Shown here: one piece after another, positions 31,501 through 42,603 of the stretch | Position numbering within the stretch: the stretch's first letter is position 1 | Layout: every line of letters starts with the position of its first letter | Assembly: GCA_037043015.1 (NCBI GenBank) | Contig: CM073321.1 | Coordinates: 26,301,510 to 26,365,509 of the forward strand | Source: Bryum argenteum | Lineage: Eukaryota > Streptophyta > Bryopsida > Bryales > Bryaceae | Length of the DNA stretch: 64,000 nt | Direction of reading: 5' to 3' | Made by a program: the position numbers and the translations under genes | Notes under the pieces: model-generated | Databases searched by the model: none | Told to the model about the DNA's origin: nothing | The model's input: only the letters and a program-made list of their open reading frames with translations

Positions 31501-32275
31501 AGGCACCTTATCGGTTAAACCAAAAAGAGTTGATGGAGCTAAAGAAGCAACTAAACGACTTGTTGGAAAGGGGTTATGTGAGACCAAGCAAGTCACCATA
31601 TGGTGCACCGGTCCTCTCTTTGTGGACAAGAAGGATGGCAAGCTTAGGATGTGCATTGATTATAGGGCCTTGAATAAGGTGACTATCAAGAACAACTACC
31701 CTTTGCCTCGAATTGATGATCTCTTTGATAGATTGGCGGGAGCTAAGTACTTTAGTCGCATAGACTTGAAGTCGGGTTACTACCAAATCCGCATTGCGGA
31801 TGCGGACGTAGAAAAGACCGCGTGCCGCACAAGGTATGGGTCTTATGAGTTCCTTGTGATGCCCTTTGGGTTGTGCAATGCACCCTCAACATTCACAACC
31901 CTTATGAACACCATCTTTCGAGAGGAAATGGATGACTTTGTGATTGTCTACATCGATGACATCTTGGTGTTTTCCAAGACGGCCGAGGAACATGCAAGGC
32001 ACCTTGAGGCAGTACTCATGAAGCTTAGAGACAACAAGCTTTATGCTAATGGGAAAAAAGTGAGTTTGCACAACTTGAGATGGAGTTCTTGGGCCATGTG
32101 GTTACCGGAGATGGAATCAAGCCGGACATGAAGAAGGTGAAGGCAATTCAAGAGTGGAAGCGGCCTTCTACACAAAGGGACTTAGGTCATTCCTTGGCCT
32201 AGCAAACTACTATCGCCGCTTCATACGCAACTTCTCTAAGATTGCCAAGCCTTTGTCCGACTTGTTGAAAAAGGG
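31470..32275 (+). pseudogene. Reverse transcriptase of C
   Basis: RT motifs in order: [10 protein letters not shown], then a TC insertion near 31615, then [37 protein letters not shown] and YIDD at 31949-31960. A changed stretch near 32056 shifts the thumb. The A5 run at 32268-32272 (six in B) shifts the frame again at the RNase H junction. Confidence 0.85.
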
Positions 32276-32716
32276 GTGAACCAAGTATGGGATGAATTTT
32301 GCTACCAAGCCTTTGAGGAACTCAAGAACAAGTTGTCATCTCCACCAGTGTTGAAGTTCCCCGAGTTTGATAAGCCCTTTGAGGTCCACACGGATGCAAG
32401 TGACTTTGCCATTGGAGGCGTCTTGATGCAAGATGGTAGGCCAATTGCCTATGAGAGCAAGAAGTTGGATGGGTGTCAAAGGAGATGGCCAACTCACGAG
32501 AAGGAGCTCTTTGCGGTGGTGCATTGTTTGAAGACATGGCAACATTACTTGGGGTTGCACAAGACTAAGGTCTACACCGATAATGTGTCTTTGAAGTATT
32601 TTGAGACACAAGCACAAATGAGTGCCAAACAATTGAGGTGGCATGATACTTTGGCGCTCATGAATGTGGACTTGATCCACAAACCGGGCCGTGACAATGT
32701 GGTGCGGATGCGCTAA
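32276..32716 (+). CDS. RNase H of C
   Basis: A 146-codon frame with [15 protein letters not shown] (first catalytic Asp), [21 protein letters not shown] (Glu region) and [11 protein letters not shown] (Asp). It degrades the RNA strand during reverse transcription. It ends prematurely because one C is missing at about 32705, where B reads the junction VVPDALSRK. Confidence 0.8.
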   Translation: MNQVWDEFCYQAFEELKNKLSSPPVLKFPEFDKPFEVHTDASDFAIGGVLMQDGRPIAYESKKLDGCQRRWPTHEKELFAVVHCLKTWQHYLGLHKTKVYTDNVSLKYFETQAQMSAKQLRWHDTLALMNVDLIHKPGRDNVVRMR

Positions 32717-32739
32717 GTAGAAAGGAAGAGTTTCATGCC

Positions 32740-33281
32740 ATGAGCACCACCCAAGTCTTGCGGCTCATGTATAAGGGTGAAGGCAATTGGGAACGGCGGA
32801 TAAGAGAGGGGTACATGAAGGACCCCGAGGCACAACAAATGCTTGGTGATCTTAGGAAGGGCAAGAAGCTCAAGGAGATCAAGTTGGTGAATGGATTGCT
32901 CAAGTATAAGCAAAGTAGGGTGTATGTTCCTCAAGGCAAGCTTAGATTGTTGGTTTTGAAGGAGGAACATGATAGTCCCATAGCGGCCATAGGGGAGAAA
33001 AGGCTACCATTGCAACGGTGTCAAGGAGGTACTATTGGCCGGGGATGAAAGATGACATAACCCACTTTGTGAAGACTTGTGTGAAGTGCCAACTTAACCG
33101 GGCTTCATATCAAAAGCAAGCGGGCTTGTTGCAACCATTGCCAATTCCGCCGGGTCCTTGGCATAGTGTGTCTATGGACTTCATCACAAGCCTTCCCGAG
33201 TCGCAAGGGTATGATGCCATCTTAGTGATGGTGGATCGGTTTAGCAAGTTGGCTCATATGGTGCCAACTAGAGGAAGCTGA
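32740..33281 (+). pseudogene. Integrase zinc-binding region and core start of C
   Basis: Frames 32740-33048 and 33018-33281 encode EEHDSPIA, then FVKTCVKCQLN, then SMDFITSLPESQGYDA with the first catalytic Asp. A base loss near 32984 breaks the AGHRGEK segment. The frame ends at TGA 33279-33281, and sequence continues in the same phase with IALETAKIFLD. The same TGA is present in D. Confidence 0.8.
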
Positions 33282-34259
33282 ATCGCGCTTGAGACCGCCA
33301 AGATCTTTCTCGATGCATGGTGGAAGCATCACGGGTTGCCAAGAGTGATTGTGTCGGATCGAGACCCAAAGTTCACAAGTGCATTTTGGAGACACTTCTT
33401 TAGGAAGGTGGGAACCAAGTTGACATTTAGTTTCGCCTTTCATCCCCAAACAGACGGGCAAACTGAAAGGGTGAATGGGGTCTTGAACCAATACTTGAGG
33501 AACTTTGTGAGTGCGGACCAACGTGATTGGGTAGACTATGTGGGGTTGGCGGAGTTCAGTTACAATGCGGCCACACACTCGGCGGCTAAGGAGTCACCTT
33601 TCAAAGTGGCCTATGGAGTGGAGCCACTCCAACCTGCTGACTTAGCTCTCGAGGGGACACATTCAACACCAGAGTTCAACCAAGATGGTGAAGACTTGGC
33701 CAAGAAGTGGGAACATATGTTGGAAAAAACCAAGTTGTTGTTGGAGAAGGCAAGAAGGCGCTATGAGAAGCAAGTCAATGCCGGAAGACGTGAAGTGGAG
33801 TATGAGGTGGGACAAAAGGTGTTGTTGAATGTGAAGAACTTCACCATGCCCGAAGGCCTCACTCCAAAGTTCATGTCCAAGTTTGCGGGTCCGTTTCCCA
33901 TTGTGGAACGGGTGTTCAAAGATGTGTATAAGTTGGAGCTACCACCCGAGATCAAAGTGCATCCAACATTCCATGTTTCATTGTTAAAGCCATTCAAGGA
34001 GGATACCTTGTGGCCGGATCGCAAGCAAGTGATTCGGCCACCACCAGAGTTGGTTGGACAACATTTGGAATATGAGGTAGAGGCCATCCTCAAGAGTAGG
34101 AACCTCAAAAACAAGAGCAAGGAATACCTTGTGAAGTGGCGAGGATACCACGAGAAAGAAGCAACGTGGGTGGCGGCAAAGGACATGGTGAATGCTAAGG
34201 AGGTGGTGGAGAACTTTGAGAAGAATAGGAGCTCCAACAAGAAGCAACGTAGGCATTGA
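33282..34259 (+). CDS. Integrase core C-terminal part and chromodomain of C
   Basis: The frame is open from directly after the TGA; an ATG-like start near 33336 is not biologically meaningful. It holds VSDRDPKFTS (second Asp), HPQTDGQTERVNG (Glu), the core end, the C-terminal domain (HPTFHVSLLKPF) and the chromodomain EYLVKWRGYHEKEATW, ending Arg-rich at TGA 34257-34259. Removing the shared upstream TGA from consideration, the triad is complete. This is the reference for the deletion in B. Confidence 0.88.
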   Translation: MALETAKIFLDAWWKHHGLPRVIVSDRDPKFTSAFWRHFFRKVGTKLTFSFAFHPQTDGQTERVNGVLNQYLRNFVSADQRDWVDYVGLAEFSYNAATHSAAKESPFKVAYGVEPLQPADLALEGTHSTPEFNQDGEDLAKKWEHMLEKTKLLLEKARRRYEKQVNAGRREVEYEVGQKVLLNVKNFTMPEGLTPKFMSKFAGPFPIVERVFKDVYKLELPPEIKVHPTFHVSLLKPFKEDTLWPDRKQVIRPPPELVGQHLEYEVEAILKSRNLKNKSKEYLVKWRGYHEKEATWVAAKDMVNAKEVVENFEKNRSSNKKQRRH

Positions 34260-35053
34260 TGAGGACATCAACCTCCGTAGTGGGGGAGGATGACTTGTAG
34301 CTTGGGCGTAGATCCACAACACTTGTACTTGTTCTTTGGATTTGGCAATAAAGTTTGGCTTTGTGTGTGCAAAGAGAAGAGTATGAGATGGAGTCCTAGT
34401 CTTGTACTTGTGCTAAGTTGGTGGAAGAGGGGGAATAGAGATGTGAAACCGAGTTGGGAAGGCCGAGTAATGGGGACCAAGGCTAGGAGAAAGAGTGGAT
34501 AAAACCATGAAGTCCCTTGGCCTTGGGCTTGTCCGGCGGGGACAAGGTAATGGCGCGTGCTCATAAAAGCGCCACTCCCACAAACTAGTGCAAGCTAGTG
34601 CATGGGAGTCATGAACCCATGCCTTGAAAGAGATAGTGGGATCCGAGTTGGGCGGAACTTGGCATTACCCCGTGCGATCGAGTCGTGGTGTAAAAGCCAT
34701 CTTGGGTTTGCAACCAAGACAACTTGGTGGAAGCATTGAGGTCCAGCCTAGTAGTCAAGGAAGAAGTGTTAGGCTAGTGGAGCCTAACTTGGAGAGCCAA
34801 GGTAAGGGCAATCCAAGAGGGTCTCAAAGTAGGTGGGTCTAGAGTAGTTTAGTTGCCTTGGAAGAAGTCCGGGGTTCTAAACGGACCACCTAGTGACGAC
34901 ACCTTTGAGACTTTGCCAAAGTTTGAGAGTGCATTGTGGGGGTCGCGCCTGGTGAAACACAATCTTTGCACCAATGGGGATGGCAACCCAAGAGTTGGTG
35001 TGACCGACTACAAGTATAGTCGATGAGGGCATCGACTCCATTAGGGGGGTGAG
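34260..35053 (+). other. 3' untranslated region and purine tract of C
   Basis: Between the chromodomain stop and the 3' LTR no gene is supported. The purine tract AGGGGGGTGAG occupies 35043-35053. Confidence 0.75.
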
Positions 35054-36347
35054 TGTCGCGCACCTCTCCTTGAGGAGTGCCCGCAACACCAAGGGCCCAA
35101 GGGGACACCGGAGTGACGCCCGGGCCTTGGGGTGCCAAGGTGAAGGGAACCTAAGTGGGCCTAGTGTGGGAGAGGACCCCGGGCGTTGGAGACGCCTCTC
35201 ACCCACGGAGACTAGGAGCCACGACGGAATGGACATGAGATTATGGAAGCTCATGTTGCCACGATTCCGGGATGCTAAGGAGCACCTCATTTGGAGGTGT
35301 GAGCTAAAAGTTATGGGAGTTGGAAGATTGTGGGACTAAAGTGAGTGCTGTCCAGGGACAGTGCTGGACTGGGAAGCTGGCCCGGGACTCCCGAATCTTC
35401 AGAGGGGCATAACTCCCTCAATACTTGTCGGAATGAGGCAAGTAAGGTGTCTATCGGCATCTGCTTGACGAGTAGATGTCGATAGAGTGGTCGCTCGTCG
35501 CGTTTGGATGCGGGACGAGGTAGATACGAGCCCTGGAAGGTTCGGGAAGTCTCCGGGGCCTTCCAGCGGCTAAGGCATTGGGAGATTGGGTGGTCTTCCA
35601 AAACTAAGAGGTGTGAGGGTCCAGCCCTTCACCTAGGACCAGGGGGCTGCCGAATCCCACAGAGTATACTATGGGGAGGGCTGGTCTCCCTCCCCACTCC
35701 CATGGTGTCTTGGTGGTGACCAAGGTGGGAGTCCCGAGTGGTGTGGCTAGTGTTGGGGCCTCACCATGGGGACTCCCAAGCCAAGGTGAGTCCCAATGGG
35801 TGGAGCTAGTGTTGGGGCTCCACCATGGGGACTCAAAGTGCAAAATGAGGCACGGTGGGTGGAGCTAGTGTTGGGGCTTCACCACGGTGGCTCATAAGGA
35901 CAAGGTGAGTCCCGGTGGGGGAGCTAGTGTTGGGGCTTCACCACGGGGACTCATATGGGCAAAATGAGGACCATGAGTGCTACCGATGTGGGGTGGTGTC
36001 TCACCGCCGGCGTTGTGATTTCTTGGTGGCCTTGGGGTCACCATGGTGGTCATGGGCGGTGGTGAGGAGACACCACCAAGTGCGGTTAGGCCGCGTGGTA
36101 TGGGAGTGCCACCAAGTTGGGCCTTGGACATAAGTAGAAGTCCGCACCTAACCATTGGCTACCTACGAAGGGGTTGAGTCCCGGTTGCATGAGTAGGAGG
36201 GATTGATAACCAAGCGGTGAGCTTGGTGGTTGGTATGGAGAGCTAACTTTGTGCATGTGGGGGATGTGCAGAGTTAGCGCTCGTGACACTTGCTAGAGTT
36301 GGGAAAAAGTTGGTGTAAGCTAAGGTGAGCTAGCAAGGGTTGCGACA
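35054..36347 (+). repeat. 3' LTR of C (1294 bp)
   Basis: It starts TGTCGCGCACC and ends AAGGGTTGCGACA, with the 59-bp array at about 35745-35980. GTGAGTGCTG near 35341 is shared with B's 3' LTR, whereas the 5' LTRs of B, C and D read GGGAGTGCTG. Confidence 0.95.
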
Positions 36348-37098
36348 GGAGAACCTAGCACCGCAGCAGCCGTTGTCGACCTGTCGACCCTTTCCGATCC
36401 TCCGTCTGGGCAACCTTCAACGCGAAGGAGTCGTCGTCGTCGTGCGTTGGATGAGCCGACCCCCCGGAGAATGGAGACTCGATCGACACCGGCGAAGAAG
36501 AGAGGACGCAGCTCTAAGGACACATTCGGCCAGACCAGGAAGTATCGGGCACTGCTCACAACGGACTCCTCGGACGATGAGCTTCCGTTCACCTCAGGCG
36601 ACAGCGATACCGTGCTGACATCCCAGAAACCTCACGGTACGTCGGCCTTGCCTACACCTTCGCAGTCTCCAGGAGGAGTCACGGCTCCGATGGAAATCAG
36701 TCCACAGCGTGTCGACACCCGGGAACAGACCTACCGATCACCCCCTGCTCTTTCCCCTCGGCCGACGTACGACCGTTCCACGTCGACTGGATCCCCACAG
36801 GGTCGGTACGCCACCAATGTCGCAGGCTTCAGTGACAGCATTGAAGCACTCCGACGCAGCTTAGCAGGTGCCGAGGCTTATGAGGTCGACCTCTCCCTGT
36901 ACCTCCACGAGACGTTGACGCGACAAACGAGCATGCAACTCGAGCTCGACAACACCCAGCTGGAATAGTCGCGTCTCTCCGCCGACCTCGTCGACCTTCG
37001 CTCACAGATCAACCCGACTACCAAGCAGTTACGGGAAACCCGCCAGCAAGTGCTCGACCTCCAGCGCCAGCTATAGGAGACTTTAGAGGCCAACCAGC

Positions 37099-37103
37099 GA
37101 TTG
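37099..37103 (+). repeat. Target site duplication GATTG (left copy)
   Basis: GATTG precedes the solo LTR, and the identical GATTG follows at 38396-38400. Confidence 0.92.
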
Positions 37104-38395
37104 TGTCACATCCCTTTCAAAAGGATGTCCGAACACCGTGGTGAGCCAAGAGGACCCCGGGAGTGACGTCCCGGGCTTGGCAAGAGACAAGGTGAAGTGA
37201 CTAAGGGGAGTCCCGAGCAAACAGCACGCAATGGCGTCGTGCTCGGGACGAACTTGGTGGCGTGTCTTACATGGTTGGAAACCTTGTTCAAACACGCACC
37301 CATAGGTTCAAAGAACGCGCAATTTGGAGTTGTGAGTCATGAGATATGGCTCTCCAAAGTTGGAGCGCGTTCCGGGACACTCCGGGACATGGGAGTGTTA
37401 TCTTTCAGGACTCAAAATGTCGTCTTTCTTGGATGGCGGCATGTTGCATGTCTTTGGAAAGCTCTGAACATGAGCTTTCCAGAATGCTAAGGCTCGTGAG
37501 GAGCAAAGCAATGCTTTGGGAGATATGGCTCTCCAAAGCATCGGGACTTCGGGACTCCGGGACTGCTGCCTCCCGGGACTCCCGAATGTTCAGAGGAGCA
37601 TAGCTCCCACATAGAAGCTCCGATTGGGACAAGTGAGGAGTCTATCGACATCTACTCAAAGAGTAAATGTTGAAAATGGGCTCGCACGTCCCATTTGGAT
37701 AACTGAGCTACAAGTTAGCCCGAGAAGAAGATACGGCCCGTTTTTGAGGCTAGGGCAAAAAACGGGTGGTCTTCCAAAACAAAAGTGTGTCACGGAAGGC
37801 CCCTCAACACAAGAGAGGGGGGCCTACCAAAGACTCCAGAGAGTACTATGAGGAGGGGTGGTCTCCCTCCTCACTTCCACATGGTGCCGAGGAGAGCCGG
37901 GGTGGCTCTAAGGGGTGAGGCTTGGGATGGAGCCTCACTCCCGCACCTTGGGCACTATGGGATGCTTGTGGTGTGCATCCCGAAACATTGGGTTGGAAAA
38001 GTGTGCCGGTTTGCGATAATGTCCCGAATGGAGAGTGTAGACACGAATGGAAGGGGACTAGTGGGGAGTTGGACAATATGCAAGGGCGGTTAGCTCCAGG
38101 GGAGAGTAGTGCCACCCTTGGGAGCTTGGACATGTGTGGAAGGCCGCCCCGTGCCACCAAGTGGCATGCCCATGTGTTTTGTGGGAGTTCCGGTTTACGG
38201 GTTCCGGGTAATGAGTTGGGGGAGTCAACGTGGGTTGGACACCTTGACTAGAAATGGTGCTAACATTGTGTGTGCTTGGCATGTGCAGTGTTAGCTAAGT
38301 TGTGGCCGGTTGCTACCAACAAAGTAAGCCGTGATTCTGCTACCAAGTAAGGCTTACTTGAAGAAAAAGAGTTGGGAGTAATTAGGGCTGCGACA
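37104..38395 (+). mobile_element. Solo LTR of the chromovirus A family (1292 bp)
   Basis: It starts TGTCACATCCC and ends GGCTGCGACA, homologous to A's LTR along its length but lacking A's internal duplicated block. It has a perfect 5-bp target duplication (GATTG), as expected for one LTR left after LTR-LTR recombination of a complete insertion. It interrupts ORF3 of E2 in the sense orientation. Confidence 0.95.
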
Positions 38396-39633
38396 GATTG
38401 GTTGCGACGATTAGGGCTGGTTCACTCGTCCAGCAGGACACAAAGACAGCAGGTCGATCGTGACTACACGACCTTGCGAAACGAGCACATCGTTCTGAAG
38501 GGGGAGTTCCTCGATGCAGATAAGCGCGCCCGAACCGCCATGACGAGACTACAGAAGCAGACCGACCGTACCCAGCAGCTCGTAGTCGAATCGGCTCGAC
38601 TCGACCGAATGTTGGCTCGTGTGCGCAGGTCAAAGCATGCTCTTCGCATTCAGCTGCGGGCTCGGATAAAGGACTTGCGACACACACTCGACATTTAGAA
38701 TCGCCAATCGACCCGGTACGGTCGGCAGCTCGACGCAATCCAGAAGGTTTACCCGGAGGTCGTCATTCCGATCTTAGACGAGGACAAGGAGGACGAGGAA
38801 GCACCCGACCCCCGGCTGTTGGAGAATTTGCCGACTGACAGTGATGAATACCTGTCCGAGGGAGAGGTCACACTACCCGACAGCTCGACGTCGGGTGACG
38901 ACACACAGGCCCCTCACACTCAGTCACGGGAGGACAAGGACAAGGATGACGGCCATGACACGGGTGGACAACAAGAGCAGCCCGAAAGGGCTCAAGACGA
39001 CAACCAGCCGGACCAGGTACCCGACCAGTCGGGCAAGGACGAGCAGCCACCCAGCGCAGGTCACGACCAGCAGCACCACGCATCCGACACACCGGCACCG
39101 GTCGCTCAAGCCACACGGACCGGACTTCGCAGCAACCTCGAGGTTCCATTGCTTACCCTCTGCTTGCCGACCTAGGGAGGCAGTGGTCGACCCCCGAGCC
39201 GCCACGACTTGAACGCCCGAAGTTCACGGAAGAGGATTTTCCCTCCTTCCGTCTGACCACCACCGGTGCATGGGCGGAGTCATCACCTCCAAGCCGCACT
39301 ACTTCACTCGACTTCCAGACAGTCGACCTCCAGACACCGCCTCCGTTAGACGAACCGGAGGCCCAGAGGAAGCGACCCTCGTACCCGACATCACCGCTGA
39401 CTTCTCCCAGGGTCGAGCCCTGGCACTTGACAGGCAGCCTCCCACGTTCCCCTTCTGCTGTCGTCCTTCCGCTGCAGAAGTCGACTATTTTGAACCGGGC
39501 TCCACTTCGTCCAACGACGCACACAACATTCCTGAAGGCTCCGCCATCATCACCAACGACGACCGCACAAAAGGCCCGTGACGAGCCCACACCGCTGGAC
39601 AGCCCCCCATTGGATATCTCCACATTGTCCTAG

Positions 39634-39742
39634 CAGCCACATTGACGTCTAGTCCGTTCTCTTTATGGTCCGACCTCTACCGATCGACCCCCAGTTTAGG
39701 CTACAAGTCCACAGGGGCGTACTTGGCTTAAAGGGGGGGCAA
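39634..39742 (+). promoter_or_regulatory. E2 3' spacer and polypurine tract
   Basis: An untranslated spacer ends with AAAGGGGGGGC at 39730-39740, two bases before the LTR start. This is a typical plus-strand primer. Confidence 0.75.
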
Positions 39743-40331
39743 TGTTAACGGAATATTTGTAGTATATTTTTTAGGCTATTTTTAGTCTAGTCTATACCCG
39801 GCAGTTATAGACCGGTAGTCGATACCCGGTAGACGTCAGCAGGTCGAATGTCTAGTTGGCAATTTTTGGAGTCCCTGACTCCGTTTAGACATCCGACGTG
39901 TTACTGACTAGTCAGCCAAGTCGGTTGACCTATTATGATCAGCTGGATCTGACAGCCAGTCAGACCCAGCCGACTATATGTATCACTCTCCACTTCGTGA
40001 GAGTTGTTGCTTACTAATCTACCCTTTTGCCAGTAACCTCAGAGTTCTGTCTAGTCTTCTCTTCTGTCCTTTTGTGTTGTACATGTGAATAGACTAGCCG
40101 ACCTTTACGTGTCTGATCTCTGAATTGTTTGCTTGCATCTCTAGTTGCTTGCTTGCTATTGACTGGAAGAGCCGACGTAGAACCGTCGGTTCACCTCTAG
40201 TCACCTACTAGTCGGGTAGACTAAGTTGTTCTACTCTTTGCGAAACACTGTTCCAGAGTACCGATGTGTTTGTGACTAGTAGCGCAATTAGTTCATTTGT
40301 GTTAGGGTGTTTCTGTAAAACCCCCTTAACA
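39743..40331 (+). repeat. 3' LTR of E2 (589 bp)
   Basis: It starts TGTTAACGGAATATT and ends CCCCCTTAACA. Internally it has several CCCGG and GTCGA motifs, as in E1's LTR, but the two cannot be aligned closely by eye. Confidence 0.8.
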
Positions 40332-40344
40332 AATTTATTTTTGA

Positions 40345-41160
40345 TTATCACTCCCTGCTTGCTCGTCGTGATCTGGTGTCACTCCCTGCTTGCTCATGAT
40401 GCTGGTCTTGATCTGCTTTCTCTCCCTCCTTGCTCGTGATGCTCGTCGTGATTTGTTGAGGCCGGTGACGAGGATGCTCGTCGTGATCTGCTTTCTCTCC
40501 CACCTTGCTCGTGATGCTCGTCGTGATTTGTCGAAGCCCGTCTTTGCTGCTTCACCGTTGCCATGAGGGCGGATTGAAGGCGGGCTGCTCTAGTTGGTAT
40601 TAGATTAGAATTTCACCAGGGAGTCCCAGCCGTGCGTCCAGGCAAGGCTAACCTTGGAGGGAGAAGTTTTGAATTTTATTCTAATTAACACTCCCTGCTT
40701 GCTCGTGATGCTCGTCGTGATTTGGTTGGACGATCTCCTTGTTTGTGATGCTCATCGTGATTTGTCGAGGCCGGTCCCTGCTAGTTCAGCGTTGCCATGA
40801 GGCAGGATTGAAGGGGGGCATCTGTTGTTGGTTTTAAACTAGAGTTTCTCCTCGGAGTCCCAGCCTTGCGTCCACGCAAGGCTGACCCTGCAGGGAGAAG
40901 TTTTGAATTTCTTTTTATGAACACTTCATGGTTGCCCGTGATGCTCGTGGTGATCATGTTTTACTCCCTCCTTGCTCGTGATGCTCTTCGTGATTTGTCG
41001 AGGCCGGTCCCTGCTGCTTCAGCGTTGCCATGTGGCCGGATTGAAGGCAGGCAGCTGTTGTTGGTTTTAAATTAGAATTTCTCCAAGGAGTCCTAGCCTT
41101 GCGTCCACGCAGTGCTGACCCTGGGGGGCGTTGTTTTGAATTTGTTTTTGATTGCCCCCG
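40345..41160 (+). repeat. Tandem repeat with about 234-bp period (3+ copies)
   Basis: A unit containing GCTCGTGATGCTCGTCGTGA, TGTCGAGGCCGGTCC, CAGCGTTGCCATG and GAGTCCCAGCCTTGCGTCC recurs. The TCGA[AG]G[CG]CCG anchor falls at 40531, 40764 and 40998 (spacing 233 and 234). A shorter degenerate start lies at 40345-40470. No gene is supported in it. Confidence 0.85.
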
Positions 41161-41209
41161 CATGGATGCTGATTTGTCCATTTTTGATCTCTTGGTTGTT
41201 TTTAAATCC

Positions 41210-41561
41210 TAAGTTTTGGTACGAGGGAGTGCAGGATACTAACAACGTTCTGAAGAAATTCCCTGTTGTGGAGGAAGAACAATCTGATGCGGATAGTGAC
41301 TTATCAGAAATTAGATCTTATGTCCTGAAAGTAGTTGAGTCTCGGCATTTAGCGATACCTTTGTCTTCGGTTCCAGTAACGCCCCCTCCTGCTTCCCCTG
41401 TCCGTCACACTTCAAGTAATGATGTTGATCGGGTCGCACGAGCAAGTTACATGCGTAACTATTACGCACAAGGAAAAGCACTTCGTCTCAAAGCCAAGGC
41501 ATTGGCCAGACTTGCTCCCCGACGTTCACCTCGACTCGTTGCAAAGTCCAAGTCTGAATAG
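41210..41561 (+). CDS. Basic/acidic exon-like frame of unknown function
   Basis: The frame reads from about FWYEGVQDTNN through an acidic patch (VVEEEQSDADSD), a Pro-rich segment and a Lys/Arg-rich end (RRSPRLVAKSKSE) to TAG 41559-41561. The open frame extends upstream to 41112, but that part overlaps the tandem repeat. It may be the first exon of the ParB-like gene or an independent remnant. It is followed by a 139-bp AT-rich stretch ending in a good 3' splice site (TTTCTTGCCAG at 41700). Confidence 0.4.
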
Positions 41562-41700
41562 ATTATTGTCCACATTATATGTTACTTATTTATTAACTTT
41601 CTTATATATCAATTTTATGATTATATTCATCTATCATTACCTTTTTGACATATTCTTATTATGTATGTGCGTTGTTGAACTTGGTTGTTTTTCTTGCCAG

Positions 41701-42527
41701 ATGAGATTATCACCAGCTTCTCCGTTAGAGGAAGAAGAAGATGTTCAACCTCTTCTTACCGACCAAAATGAAAACATCATTGGTGATGACGAGGTAGTTC
41801 CTGAGCAACAAATACTAGAAGGCTCGAGCGATGCAGTTCGCCACAAAAGCCCGGCGGAAACTGCTCAACTCCCTCAAACATTCGATATTGATGATGGACA
41901 CCATTATCTTTCCGATGACGAGGAACCTGCATTGCCGGGAGGTGTCACGTGGGGATTGTTCACATGCCCCCTCCTCTCTAAAACAAAGATCCAGACTGGA
42001 GTGCAAACGAGATGCAAATGATTCACAAGAGTGATTCAATCGCCATTATCAACAGGTTGCGTTTCAAACCTGTTAAGAAATCTCGCATGACGATTCCATT
42101 GTGTCGCCTTGTTTGCTATCCTAAGGTTCGACCAATATTGGAACAAGACGTCAGAAAATTGAAGAATGAGTTCAACAATGGCAATCGCGAGGGCGACCGG
42201 GTCGTGTACGTTTCTCCCTTCGGTAGGAAAGGAAGAGAAAAAATTGTGGATGTCGGAGATGATGTGTTTACGGATACTCTTTGGAGAGAGGCTAATGACG
42301 AGTTCGACAAGACGTTGCGGTCGGATCTGAATCTCCATCATCTCATCGGCAAGTACTTTTATGTTTACGGAGGTAACCATCGTGTTACAGCGTGGATGCG
42401 GCACATCGAAAGGTACCATAAGCTGGATGCTTCGTGGCATATTTCGGTCAACTGCATCATCCTTGATGCTCGCGGGGAGAGCAGTTTGCTCCTCGACGTT
42501 ATGAATGACATCAACTAGTAAGAGGAA
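41701..42527 (+). pseudogene. ParB-like domain exon of a multi-exon gene
   Basis: An ATG (41701) directly follows a 3' splice site and opens an acidic N-terminus (SPLEEEEDVQPLL). Near 41965 the frame must shift by one to KDPDWSANEMQMIHK and then runs to 42518. The segment IPLCRLVCYPKVRPILEQDV resembles the start of ParB/Spo0J-type nuclease domains, and YGGNHRVTAWMRHI resembles their G-x-x-R motif. The exon ends in a donor (TA|GTAAGAGG), but the joined codon with the next exon reads TAG. Whether a functional protein is made is doubtful; the ParB assignment is from motifs alone. Confidence 0.5.
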
Positions 42528-42603
42528 ATCTCATTCTTAAACTATAAATTGTTCTATATTTTATCTCCCTCCAACGTTACTAATTTCAGATTCTAATTTG
42601 TAG

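Larger units (their letters stand above)
28293..36347 (+). mobile_element. Chromovirus C, plus strand, structurally complete
   Basis: It has two LTRs of the same subfamily, primer site, gag, protease, RT, RNase H, integrase, chromodomain and purine tract in the standard order. The left flank TCCGT and right flank GGAGA do not match. The left flank is E1 and the right flank is E2, which has a different LTR type. Coding frames carry several one-base losses relative to B, and a TGA in the integrase is shared with D. Confidence 0.95.
36348..39633 (+). pseudogene. E2 downstream coiled-coil ORF (ORF3), split by solo LTR
   Basis: The frame is open from the C boundary: Arg/Ser-rich N-terminus, Ser/Pro-rich middle, then a long heptad-like region (DLVDLRSQ, LDLQRQL, DADKRARTAMTRLQKQ, RLDRMLARVRRS), then a very acidic, Gln-rich segment (DEDKEDEEAPD) and a Pro-rich tail ending at TAG 39631-39633 after one frame change near 39140. 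Three in-frame TAGs (36966, 37074, 38696) sit where Gln would suit the coiled coil. The solo LTR lies between 37103 and 38396, and the frame is off by one across it. Function unknown; Tat elements often have such a non-pol frame. Confidence 0.65.
36348..40331 (+). mobile_element. Tat-like element E2, 3' part
   Basis: It consists of a coiled-coil frame, spacer, purine tract and a 3' LTR. The LTR shares only the end signature (TGTTAAC..GAATATT, CCTTAACA) with E1's LTR. Because the E1 coding region is well preserved, age cannot explain that divergence, so E2 is a different insertion. The bases after the LTR are AATTT, unlike the GGCAA before E1. Confidence 0.75.

Noticed and set aside
20281..40331. 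E1 and E2 as a single Tat element with old, diverged LTRs
   Set aside because: The coding region of E1 is too well kept for LTRs this different, and the outer flanks (GGCAA and AATTT) do not match.
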